From NCBI GenBank assembly GCA_021399435.1, contig JAJTUP010000065.1:124001-188000 (forward strand): a stretch of 64,000 bases of DNA. The letters run 5' to 3'. This document shows positions 55,019-64,000 of this stretch, one piece after another. Every line of letters starts with the position of its first letter. Position 1 is the first letter of the stretch. Made by a program: the position numbers and the translations under genes. Source of the stretch: Diaporthe sp. PMI_573 (lineage: Eukaryota > Ascomycota > Sordariomycetes > Diaporthales > Diaporthaceae). The notes beneath the pieces were generated by a model. The model saw nothing but the letters and a program-made list of their open reading frames with translations. It did not search any database and had not been told where the DNA came from.

Positions 55019-55870
55019 CACACGTGCTGGCATATCACGAACCTGATATGAAGACTTTTAAAGTGGATATACAGGACTCGAAATACTGTTCGATGATTTA
55101 TATGGAGGAACAGTCTTTAGCTCGATTCCCACGTGTTCGGGAGTAGCGCGATGTCAAACAAGGTTTTGAAGGACGGAAGCAATTGTAATGACATCGACTC
55201 ATGCTTCAAAGGGATAGATACTGTCCAGAAAACTGTTACCACCTCTTGGCAACCAATCAAATAGTAAATGAGCACCATGTCAGGCTGTCTGTCTCTGCGC
55301 TTTTGCTGTGTGATAAGGGAAAGTTTATTGTGAAGAAACACCAGTCATTACGCCCCTGCTTTTGAGTATACAAATTGTTGAAACCAAACATCATTTGCGG
55401 CACAGGACAAACTTGTCCGAGAACGAGCATCTACTAGGACCTTGCAGAGGTCTCACTAGACGTAGCAGTAAAACCCACCTTGATCTTCAGTCAACACTAA
55501 CTACCTCAGAGTGCTGCCTTGGTGCTCCCTGACCGGAGGTAGAAAGAGATGCAGCCCAACACTGATATGAGGGGTAGGGTAGATAATCGATAAGGTAGGC
55601 TGCAACCAATTAGAAATTAGGAAGTTGGGGTAAATGTGGACGCCCTCGTAGTCTTGGCAAAGGGCAGCTGTCACGGTCATGGGATGGCGAGCTTGAGATT
55701 GTGACCTCACCAACGTTTCGGAAAGATGAGCCGCAAATGGTTACCACAACAACGCACTTCGAAAATTGTAGTTGCTTGAGAAACATCCTCTGGACCGGTT
55801 TCATGTTCACTCTGCGTGTCATTGTTCAACATCCTCCTAACACCTTACTCAGCCAACATTACATATCGCA
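55019..55870. other. intergenic, no gene seen
   Basis: No coding region supported; the last part is the upstream region of the NYN gene. Confidence 0.4.
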
Positions 55871-56734
55871 ATGGGGTCGGACAGGCTTGCTCTGCTCGTC
55901 GACGGCGACAACGTGTCGTCCAAAGTGATCACAGGCATCCTCGCGGAGATCGCCAAGCACGGCACTGCAAGCGTCAGGCGGATATATGGAGACTGGACCC
56001 AGCCCAACTTTGGGCCCTGGAAGAAGTGCCTCCTCGAGAACTCGATGCAGCCCGTCCAGCAGTTCGCTTACACCACCGGCAAGAACGCCACCGATGGCGC
56101 CATGATCATCGACGCCATGGATTTGTTGTACACTGGCCGCTTTGACGGCTTCTGCCTCGTCTCAAGCGACAGCGACTTTACCCGGCTCGCCGTGCGTATT
56201 CGCGAACAGGGCCTCACCGTCCACGGGTTCGGCGAGAGGAAGACGCCGCGCCCCTTCATCAGCGCCTGCGACAAGTTCTATTACTTCCATGCTTTGGAGA
56301 CAGTGCGGTCCGCCGAGGCACCGCCGGCCATCGACAGTGATGGCGCCCCAGGTGCTGCTGCCTGGCGGCCTGTTGTCCCAACCGTTCAGAGTGACGAAGC
56401 CGGTGCGAGCACCTCACCAACTACAGCACCCGCTTTCTCTAGTCCGGATACAAGTAGACTGGACGAAAAAGCGCTCAGCAGTCTGAAAAATGCCGTGATT
56501 GCATGCGGAGAAGACGACGGTCGCGCGAACCTGGCCAACGTCGGCAGTTATCTCACCAAGCAGTCGCCAGACTTCAACGCTGCCAACTATGGCTTCAGAA
56601 AGCTGCGCGAGCTGGCAGAAGCCTCCGGGATTCTTGAAGTGGAGCTCGAAAAGCGTCCCAATGGATCGCAAATATGCATGGTGCAGCTCAAAGACACCCT
56701 TAAAAGAGAGAAACGGCGGCGTACGAGCAATTAG
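55871..56734 (+). CDS. NYN domain ribonuclease-like protein with C-terminal LOTUS/OST-HTH domain
   Basis: Single-exon gene of 287 residues from ATG 55871. The N-terminal NYN (PIN-like) domain shows the acidic metal-binding set: Asp in LALLVDGDNVSS, TDGAMIIDAMDLL, and SSDSDFTRLAVRIRE; GFGERKTPRPFISACDKFYY closes the domain. After a Ser/Pro linker (about 155-205) a LOTUS/OST-HTH-like domain follows (RANLANVGSYLTKQSPDFNA, YGFRKLRELAEASGILEVEL). This architecture is that of the LabA-like/limkain group, predicted RNA-binding nucleases. The acidic residues are present, so activity is plausible. Intact, host-like codon use, stop TAG at 56734. Confidence 0.93.
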   Translation: MGSDRLALLVDGDNVSSKVITGILAEIAKHGTASVRRIYGDWTQPNFGPWKKCLLENSMQPVQQFAYTTGKNATDGAMIIDAMDLLYTGRFDGFCLVSSDSDFTRLAVRIREQGLTVHGFGERKTPRPFISACDKFYYFHALETVRSAEAPPAIDSDGAPGAAAWRPVVPTVQSDEAGASTSPTTAPAFSSPDTSRLDEKALSSLKNAVIACGEDDGRANLANVGSYLTKQSPDFNAANYGFRKLRELAEASGILEVELEKRPNGSQICMVQLKDTLKREKRRRTSN

Positions 56735-58122
56735 GGCGTAATTTGGTTTCCTTAAACTGTGCCTGTGATAGCTATGCCCTTAGATCACAAAGCAATTTTA
56801 CTATTTCCTATTGAAAGATTCTTGAAAACGCTTTCTGCCGTCAAGGGGCCAAGGGTCAGAGCGGCGGAGAAGCCCACCTGCATGAGCAACATGGTTCCTG
56901 GCGGGTCTTATCATTGACCAGGACACGTGTGGCTAACTTAAATGGAAGCTTTTGTGCGACCTTCTTTGTAGCTTCCAAAGTTTACTCGTCCTTGCATATT
57001 TGCTCTTTCCTAATCTCAAGATACCACTCGACGATCTTCCCTTTAAAACCTTACTGTGATGAAAGCTGCTCTACCTACTCGCTGGAAATGCCACTGCAAT
57101 TTATTTCCACCATCTATTCCCTGCTGATTCAGGGCGGTCCTCGAACCATTTCTTCCCAGCGTTGTCGAACAGGGGACCAGACGAGACCAACACAAAGCAA
57201 GCGAACATGCATGTCGTGCGCGCAAAACTCCGAATTGCCCAGTAGAGGACCCTACCCCGGGTTACGCAGTGCCTGATCCCTGCGAAGAACAGGGCATTTT
57301 CGAAACTCCCTGATCCTTGCAAGGGACAGGGCTCAGCCAGCCCCTGCCCCAGACCCCTGCCTGAGTATGCGTAGTGTGTTGATGCGCAATTTGCATCGAA
57401 AGCGGGCAAGGACCAAGGCATCAGGAATCTGTTGAAAGAATGGCGCGCATCCTTTCTTTTATTCGATACCACATTCGCCAGCCTCGCTATCTCTTTGCTA
57501 GCCTTGTCCATCAGTCCACACCCTCCAAACTCGAAATGACGAAAGTCAGCGCGTTTCAAAATTCGGAGAGTCATCGCCAAAGATAGGCAAGCCGTGCTCG
57601 CTATTAGGGATGGACGAGTTGCAAAATGATCGAGAAGTAGAAAGTTGTGGGTCGGATCGAAATCTCTAGACGAAGGAGGCTACATCACATTATATATCTT
57701 CAAGCGGGCCGGTGTCTGCCTAGGAGTTGAGGCATCCCAAAATAGAAAATACTGGTTCGTAAATGCTTCATCACCTTTCCTAAGCTGACGGGATTAAATT
57801 GCAAGGCACAGAGGGGTACGTGTAGCAGTCTTTGGGACAAGGAGGAGCACCTATCGGTGAACTTTAACATCGACAGGCTTGTGACTGTGACGTAATTGGA
57901 ATATACTTACTGTGTCGGAGTAGAATTAAAATGTAACCAAAAACTGATCTATAGAAGCTCATGCTATAGGAGTTTGTTCCACTGTGAGGATGGCTGGTGA
58001 GTTGTTCGCAGCATGTGCCGTTCAAGATTAGCGCACCGCTAGCTGCTGCTGATTACGCATATTGTTTGCAATCACTGAAGTCCGGATTTCTCAGTCTCTC
58101 TCGAAGAAACACATTCTATACG
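56735..58122. other. intergenic, no gene seen
   Basis: Contains short overlapping open frames (the longest about 57101-57580, minus) without recognisable motifs. A local repeat of CTGATCC..AGGGACAGGG-like words occurs near 57270-57340. Confidence 0.4.
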
Positions 58123-59549
58123 CTAATGCATGCATTTATGTACAACCCGGGTGGGGCTAAGTAGGTACATGAAAAATGAACAAATCACTTCGGTCGCGGT
58201 AGCAAGACCGGTAGAGGGAATCCATATCCGGTAGATGTTCGATGATCGGTATCCAACAAGGTAACCAATCCATGCACGTGGCTCGAGACGTTGACGTCTT
58301 CTTTTCTTGAGCTGTGCGTCTGAGGTCATCGCGTAGGCCTTGCAGCCAAATACGCGAAGATGAGTTTGATCTGGTCTTGGATCTGGTCGTGGGATACCCA
58401 AGCGTTTGGCAATCGCTGAGTGAAATTGGTAGTAGGGTGCCTTCCAGTCCAGTCCGTAATTTGGTGTTCGGTTGTTGAGATAGACGGTTGTTCGTCCAAT
58501 TTCGGGCCAAAGAGAGTGTGGGAGTTTTGAGCTTGTTCGCATCGCACGCATCTTCTCCTTGATCACACCCCCTGAGCGCTCGGCTCCTCCGTTTTGTGCT
58601 TGTGTGTTGGGTGCTGAGGGCTCGATCTTGATATGTTTTGACTCGAGAAATTCTCTGACGGCTCGTCTGCGGCTGAACAGTTCTCCGTCACATTCGATGA
58701 TCTTGACCTTGGTGTTGTATTGCGTCTTCATCATCCCCAGGAATGATTTCAGAACCGTGAGGAGGGTTTCGCTATCACGACTTTCGAGGTAGTAATCCCA
58801 GATGAGTCCTGATGCTCTGCAGGTGAGCAATAGTTGCGACGTATAGTTGTTGATCCCTGGTTCATAGTCGTGAAAGTCAAGTGCTATCCTTTCGCCTTCT
58901 CGTTCGAGGATCTCCCTCGGTGCTCGACGGATTTGCCTCGTGATCTTGGCTAAGGCACAAGCTTCACATTCGACTGTTGTTGGTCCCTGGATGCGCACCC
59001 CCTGAGATGAAGAAACGAGGTGTTCAAGCGCGCTGGGGCCTGGGTGACCAAGACGGCCGTGCCAGAGGATGGCTTCGCCTGTGAGTGGTCTCCTTTTGGT
59101 GTAGGTAGTGTGTTTCTTCCTCCATGTGTTGAAGGAACTTTGTATTTCGTGTGGTTGGTACTCGATGACATATTGGCCGTGAATATCCCTGAGTTTGCAC
59201 AGGGTCGACCTGTCACGTCGTTTCAGTGTTGTTGGGTCATGTTCGTTATCCCAGAAGATGCCCTTCCTTCGGAGTTGTCTGAGAGAGACGAGTGTTGTGA
59301 GGAGTCGCGGGCAGAGGGCAACGTTTTCGAGGTGTAGGATTGTTGATCCGCTGCGGACCGCCATTGTACCGTACGCCAGTACTGGCAGCTGTCTGTCTCC
59401 GGCCCACAGGTAGTCATCGTGTGTGGCTGGTTTCGTGTTGAACAGACGCTCGTTGTTGTTCGTGATCGAGATCGTACTCGCTGGGTCAAGTATCACCGAG
59501 TGTCGAAGAGGGTATTCTTCTGCGTTTATGGCAAAAGCTCCCCTAGCTT
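58123..59549 (-). pseudogene. Copia protease-integrase part of Pol, truncated
   Basis: In a different frame from Gag. The frame is open from about 59549 (VASIEARGAFAINAEEYPLR) into the protease motif ILDPASTISITNN, then GAG-pre-integrase LWHGRLGHPGPSALEHLV with CEACALAK. The integrase core follows with ALDFHDYEPG, KIIECDGELF and NGGAERSGGVIKEKM, and the C-terminal LRVFGCKAYA and IGYLVGYRSSNIYRIW. It ends at the truncation point. RT and RNase H are absent. The Gag/Pol frame change could be programmed or a mutation. Confidence 0.85.
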
Positions 59550-60812
59550 CTATACTGGCAACACAGTACCCCGGGAGTCAATCATCGACTTCCTCGACGG
59601 CTTCTTCTTTCGTCGGACGAGGGGTTTTGGACTTGGATTTCGATCTCGGACCCTTAAGGGCTCGGACCTGTGCTTGAAAATCAGCATCGTTTTCGAGTTT
59701 TTTTCACGAACTCTTTCTTTGACATCCTGATTTGGCTTCCACCTTGGAAATGCCTTCTCAGGGAATACATAGTAGCATTCTGCAAGGGCGTGGGGATTTG
59801 CACATGCGAGGCAGCCTTTTTGACCCGAGGAATAACGTCCCGGATCGGCTCGAATCCCGCGCTTTCCACCACGTGAACCAGTCGCACCTCTACGTGGCGG
59901 CTTCGAATCTTCAACGACATGGGCGTCCCCATTTTCGTCATCATGACTACCAGAGCCATCGTAGGTAGTTGTAAAAGCTCCTTTCGCGACCTTTCCCTTT
60001 TGGGGGTCGTGGCTTTCCAACTCCTGACGGAAGTCTTGCCCGATATCACGATATTCGAGGCTCCCATCTGCTGAAGCGTGTTTTTGTGCTTGTTTATAGG
60101 AGGTGGCCCAGATAGGCATTACTCCCCGTATTGCAAGTAGGAAGTCTGAAAACCAGATTGTTGTATGCTGTGTTTCTGGGAGTTTCTTTTGGATCCCTTT
60201 GGACATCATCTCTTCCCACTTATCGATCCAGTTGTACGCCTCTTTGGTTGTACGAGGTGGTTTGAGGACCTTCTTGTACTCTTGATGAAGATGTAGCATC
60301 TCGTCGTGAGTGCTTTGGCCACATCTCTTTTGTAAGTTGTCATGCCATTTCCAGAGTGGTTCTCCTGCTTGGCAGCATGTTGACTTGTATGCAGGGGCAA
60401 CAGTTTGGAGCAGCCACCTTGTGAGCTTCTCTACTGACTGCCGTTCCTCCTTGTACGATGCGTCAAGTTGTTTATACCAGGTGAGGTCAAGATTAAATGC
60501 CTTAAGACCATTGTCGGTCAGATCGGTCATCATCCATTGTCCATTGTTCTTTTCTTGGATTGTTTCTTCGTCCTCTTCCTCGTCGTTGGTCATCTGTGAT
60601 CTCGCATTTCGCTGTGCGTGTGGTTTCTTGGTGTATTTCTTCTTTCGAATATCCGGCATCTCCGGCTGAGGGAGTAGGGAAGTCTTATTCGTTATGTGGG
60701 ATTCAAGTCCAAACGTTTGGGCCTGGAGCTCGAATTCGTGGTGCCAATCGTTCCAGTCGCCTGGTTTCGCTAGTATCGCGTTGAGGGTCTTCGTGTTTAC
60801 GTAATCTGCCAT
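59550..60812 (-). CDS. Copia Gag protein
   Basis: 420 codons from ATG 60812 (MADYVNTKTLNAILAKPGDW). Retrotransposon Gag fold (WNDWHHEFELQAQTFGLESH; LTRWLLQTVAPAYKSTCCQA). Near the C-terminus is a reduced Cys-rich motif, CLACANPHALAECYYVFP, with the CX2CX4HX4C spacing of a nucleocapsid knuckle. The end is basic (VRRKKKPSRKS). It stops at 59550 just before the protease frame. Confidence 0.85.
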   Translation of the reverse strand: MADYVNTKTLNAILAKPGDWNDWHHEFELQAQTFGLESHITNKTSLLPQPEMPDIRKKKYTKKPHAQRNARSQMTNDEEEDEETIQEKNNGQWMMTDLTDNGLKAFNLDLTWYKQLDASYKEERQSVEKLTRWLLQTVAPAYKSTCCQAGEPLWKWHDNLQKRCGQSTHDEMLHLHQEYKKVLKPPRTTKEAYNWIDKWEEMMSKGIQKKLPETQHTTIWFSDFLLAIRGVMPIWATSYKQAQKHASADGSLEYRDIGQDFRQELESHDPQKGKVAKGAFTTTYDGSGSHDDENGDAHVVEDSKPPRRGATGSRGGKRGIRADPGRYSSGQKGCLACANPHALAECYYVFPEKAFPRWKPNQDVKERVREKNSKTMLIFKHRSEPLRVRDRNPSPKPLVRRKKKPSRKSMIDSRGTVLPV

Positions 60813-61372
60813 GTTTGAATCGGCTTGAGGCAGTGAGACTCTTAATTGTCAGATTATCACCCTTTTAGGTATGTGGGACGTGTAATTATGGTCCAATTGA
60901 TGGGGTGGTAACTGTGTGTATTGTGATGATGTCTTGTCTTGGTTCCTTGGTGGGACCCCGCCCGTAAGGGGGGTTGGTTTTGTCATGATTCAACCATTGA
61001 TGCCTCAGGCACCTAACCCAAAGCACCCGTCACATCTGACAGTATAAACACTAGGAGTTAGTCACCCAACAGCCATAATGTAATCTTTCAAAATATAGGA
61101 CCATTGTTGGACTTAAGAAATTGTTTCAGTTTACAAAAACTACAAAGTATATACAAAAGGCAATTGATAGGGACGCATCACGAATTGATAGGGGCGCATC
61201 CGCCTTAGGGACGCGCCAGGTTTGCAGCCTCTGATTCGTCAGCCACGTTTTTGTTAGTGCAGGCAGAATTCTGCCGACGCTCCCGAAGTACCTCGAGCTT
61301 GGCTCTCAATATACCTAAATGAGCGGATGATCCACCATCAGTCTCTCAACCATCAACCGTAGGTCTTTCGTC
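60813..61372. other. Copia 5' leader and left flank of the second MULE
   Basis: Non-coding. The part to about 61070 probably belongs to the Copia leader/LTR. The rest precedes the MULE gene and contains a direct repeat at 61162-61200. Confidence 0.4.
61162..61200. repeat. direct repeat AATTGATAGGGACGCATC, two copies
   Basis: AATTGATAGGGACGCATC at 61162 and AATTGATAGGGGCGCATC at about 61183, one mismatch. Possibly part of the MULE left end; the matching right end lies beyond the window. Confidence 0.6.
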
Positions 61373-64000
61373 ATGCTCCAGTCTGAGTCACCTTTTAGCT
61401 CAGAGAGCAATTCAAGACGTCGAACTCGAAGCCCCAGTCCTAGCTGCGAATCGCGTCCCCGAAAACGACAGCGGCAGAGCCGACAAGCCAGTTTCAGCCC
61501 ACCACTTCTCGCGAATAGACCTCGTTCAGCGAGCAGCAACGGAACAAGTATCGGCCAATACTACGGAGTCGGCGACGGAGATGCAATCGGAAACCTCTTC
61601 GCATCTTTTCCACAGACCTTTACGACCGCTCCACGGCCCCACGGACCGCAAGGGCTTCATGAGCCACGATGGGAGCTCCGTTTTGATCACGAGATATACC
61701 TTTCGAACGATTTCCCATCCCAAGGGGGACGACGACAGCGGGTCAGAATACCTATACCAGGCCCAGAAACCGACCTCCAACCTTCCTATTCTCCGCCGCA
61801 ATCACCACGCGAGCAGTCGTCACCCACAAGGGCCGAGTTTCAATCTGCCCTTAAGCTAGTGCGGGAAGTAATTGGGACAGACCGGAGACTGACTCTTGAA
61901 CTTGTTCGGTCGTACGAACGAGTACGCCAATGGCGAGAGAGATGGGGCTGGTCACCACTCAATTCAGATGCGCTCGAATCCCCTCCTCCCTACTCACCGC
62001 CTCGAGAGCCGTCCAGCCAGCCACCATCCCCTCAAGAGATCAGATCTTCTCCTCTTCGGATTTCCTCATCCCCCGCCCCAGACGCGATCCCGAATCCACC
62101 GATCCCAGGCCACCCATTCCCAACAATCGAAGCCCTCCTCGAGTCAGTCAACGCCTTCGCGAAAGCTAATGGATTTGGCTTTGCAAAGCACAACGGCCGT
62201 TCGTACAAGGGGCGGAAGATCCGGTATTCTCTTCGGTGCGATCGGTATGGAGACCCAAAACCCAGCCGAGGCGCAGGTCTTCGGCAGCGGAAGTCTCGGA
62301 AGTGCGGATGCAAGTGGATGGTGATTGCTGAAGCTCTAGAAGAGGGCAAATGGGTTCTACGTCAGCACTCGAATCCGGAACACAATCAACACAACCATGA
62401 TCGCAGTATTAGACCGTCTGCGCATCCTTCCCACAGACGACTCACTACACCTGTCAGGGCAACCATTGAGTCAATAAGCCGCCGGGTCGGTATCCGAGCC
62501 CGTGACGTACGGGCTGTAGTCTAAGAGCAACACCCTGAGTCAACCTTCACATAGAGGGATATCTACAACGCCCGGGCTCTCATCAATCGAGACAAATTGA
62601 ACGGGCATACTCCTACTGCAGCACTGATCAAGCTGTTTGATGAGAAAGATGTTCCCTATGTCGTTAAGTGGGCGGATGATGAGCCGAACCGCCTCGTTGG
62701 TCTTGTCTGGACATTTTCCTACTGTCTCCAGATGTGGAAGCGGTTTCCCGAGGTCATCAGCTTTGACAACACATACAACACCAATCGCTTCAAGCTTCCA
62801 TTGTTCCAGGCAACAGGACAAACTTGCCTTGGTTCTGTCTTTAATGCAGCTTTCGGATTGATCGATAATGAGAGACGGGAGGGGTTCCAGTTCCTCTCTG
62901 AGAGCATTCGACAGCTCGCAGAGCAGCACTCGATCCGACAACCGGACGTTATCATTACCGATTTCGACGGCCAGATGAAAGCCGCATTGAACGATCAGTT
63001 TCCCGATGTACAGCAGCAGCTCTGTATCCACCACATCAATTCGAACGTCCTGCTCAAGTCAAAGCAGAAGTGGGTTAAGGACCGCCGCGATAGGAGGAGC
63101 AGCCCCGATGACCCCGAGGAGGATGATTCTGCCCCACAGACGCAGGCTAAGCTAAGCCCCAAAGACCGACAGTTTGTCCATGCGCCAACATCTGAGGTCA
63201 TCCCTCATAGCTATCAAGGGGTTCTCATAATGTGGAAGCTCGTCTTGTTTGCCGAGACTGAGGAGGCCCACGAGAAGGCATGGGGAAACCTCTGCAAAGA
63301 GTTTGACGACCAGCGAGCTATCCTGTGGTATCTCCATGGAACCTACATGCCTGTAAGAGCCCAGTGGGCCCGCTGTTTCATCAGGATGTATCGCAATTTC
63401 GGCATCCGCGTCACATCTGGGACAGAAGCCAGCAACAACAACATCAAGAGCTATCTTCTGAATGGTATGAGTCATCTCTATCGGCTTGTCGAGGCTATGC
63501 AGGACATGATGAATGACCAAGAGCGGGACTTTAGCGATGCCTGCGCAGCGGACGAGGTCCTCACCGCTCGCGAGTACATGGGGTCCGGCTCTGAGTATCT
63601 TGGCGAACTCCGGACAGCAATCTCGTCGAAGGGCCTTGGGCTGATCAACAAGCAATATCGCTTAGCTCGCAAAGCGATGCCGACCGGTAAGAATCCGTTC
63701 CCGGAGCCTCTCGGGGACTGCAATGACGACTGCTCGGTCTCGGTTGAGCTCGGGATCCCTTGTTGCCACAAGGTCTACTCGAAGTTGGGGTCTGCCACGC
63801 CATTCACCAAATGGGAGGTCCATCCACGATGGCGACTGCGAGAATCATCCGCTCAAGATCCATACCGACGGATTCTCGACCCCAAGATTGCCACTGCTCT
63901 CCGTGGCAGGCCCAAGAACACCACACAGGGGGTTCCGGCAAGGCTAGCCATCAGGTTAAGCAGGAGTCAACCAGACAGCCAGGGCTCTTCAGAGCGTAGG
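61373..64000 (+). pseudogene. second MULE transposase, two nonsense codons, runs off the window
   Basis: Starts at ATG 61373 (MLQSESPFSSESNSRRRTRS) with a long Ser/Pro/Arg-rich N-terminus. A FAR1-like DNA-binding domain follows (AFAKANGFGFAKHNG, YSLRCDRYGD, RKCGCKWMVIAEAL, HNQHNHD). The frame then has TAA (62522-62524) and TAG (62552-62554) and continues in the same frame as RDIYNARALINRDKLNGHTP to the window end without further stops. The DDE core reads ISFDNTYNTNRFKLPLFQAT and VIITDFDGQMKAALNDQFPD, before CIHHINSNVLLKSKQKW. A SWIM-type zinc finger (CSVSVELGIPCCHKVYS) lies near 63740. Both stops can come from CAA/CAG by C-to-T at CpA. It belongs to a different lineage from the MULE at 18-21 kb. 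Confidence 0.88.

Larger units (their letters stand above)
58123..61070 (-). mobile_element. Copia retrotransposon, 3'-truncated (no RT/RNase H)
   Basis: Minus-strand element with Gag (60812-59550) and protease-integrase (about 59549-58175). After the integrase the reading breaks off at TEVICSFF and nothing resembling RT follows. A possible 5' LTR start is TGTTGGGTGACTAACTCC read on the minus strand from 61070, but no second LTR is present, so the left and right limits are uncertain. Confidence 0.7.

Noticed and set aside
57101..57580. 159-codon minus-strand frame as a gene
   Set aside because: No recognisable motif, overlapping frames on both strands, and repeat-like words; not supportable.
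60990..61070. Complete LTR for the 58-61 kb Copia
   Set aside because: A TGTTGGG start is plausible, but there is no second copy and no clear CA end plus primer site, so it is not listed as an LTR.
1..64000. CRISPR arrays, bacterial-type operons, secondary-metabolite clusters
   Set aside because: Nothing of the kind is visible; the repeats present are TPR coding repeats, minisatellite and transposon ends.

Overview
The window looks like a repeat-rich accessory stretch of a filamentous ascomycete (Pezizomycotina) genome. Supporting signs are short GT..AG introns of about 46-79 nt with CTAAC/CTGAC-like branch sites, a fungal-type hybrid histidine kinase, a DUF3455 secreted protein, a BTB protein, a NYN-LOTUS protein, kinesin-light-chain-type TPR arrays and a full set of fungal transposons (pogo/Fot1, hAT, MULE, Helitron, Copia, Tad-like LINE). 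I cannot assign a species. I saw no tRNA or rRNA gene and no bacterial-type feature.

Layout. 1-5.2 kb: a broken pogo transposase joined to a hAT C-terminus, then a second hAT lacking that C-terminus. 6.0-7.3 kb: 5'-truncated, frameshifted histidine-phosphatase (phosphoglycerate-mutase-like) gene. 8.6-17.8 kb: one large hybrid histidine kinase gene on the minus strand, split by a 3,061-bp hAT (10850-13910) with 20-bp inverted ends, an 8-bp target duplication and an intact 784-aa transposase. 18.4-21.6 kb: a MULE with about 65-bp inverted ends and a frameshifted transposase. 22.5-38.1 kb: a nest of insertions. A minus-strand TPR gene (38107-37348 continuing at 23738-23138, then running into a decayed PIF1-like helicase piece) is split by a 13.6-kb Helitron (23739-37347). 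The Helitron has a TC 5' end, an 8-bp-stem hairpin and CTAG 3' end, A/T target, and its own Rep-helicase. It carries on the opposite strand a four-exon gene of unknown function, and that gene is itself split by a Copia retrotransposon (30035-35678) with identical 153-bp LTRs and a 5-bp target duplication. 38.1-41.5 kb: a decayed hAT.

41.5-50 kb is calmer and holds host-like genes: a secreted DUF3455 protein, two small overlapping hypothetical ORFs and a BTB protein, with MULE debris at about 45.2-45.65 kb. 50.2-55.0 kb: a Copia RT/RNase H fragment fused in frame to a Tad-like LINE ORF2. 55.9-56.7 kb: an intact NYN-LOTUS gene. 58.1-61 kb: a Copia with Gag-protease-integrase but no reverse transcriptase. 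61.4 kb to the end: a second MULE transposase with two nonsense codons, open to the window edge.

The best-supported discoveries are the exactly bounded Helitron with a cargo gene, the nested order TPR gene < Helitron < cargo gene < Copia, and the clean hAT insertion in the histidine kinase. In all three cases deleting the insert and one target copy restores the reading frame on paper, so the ends can be placed to the base.
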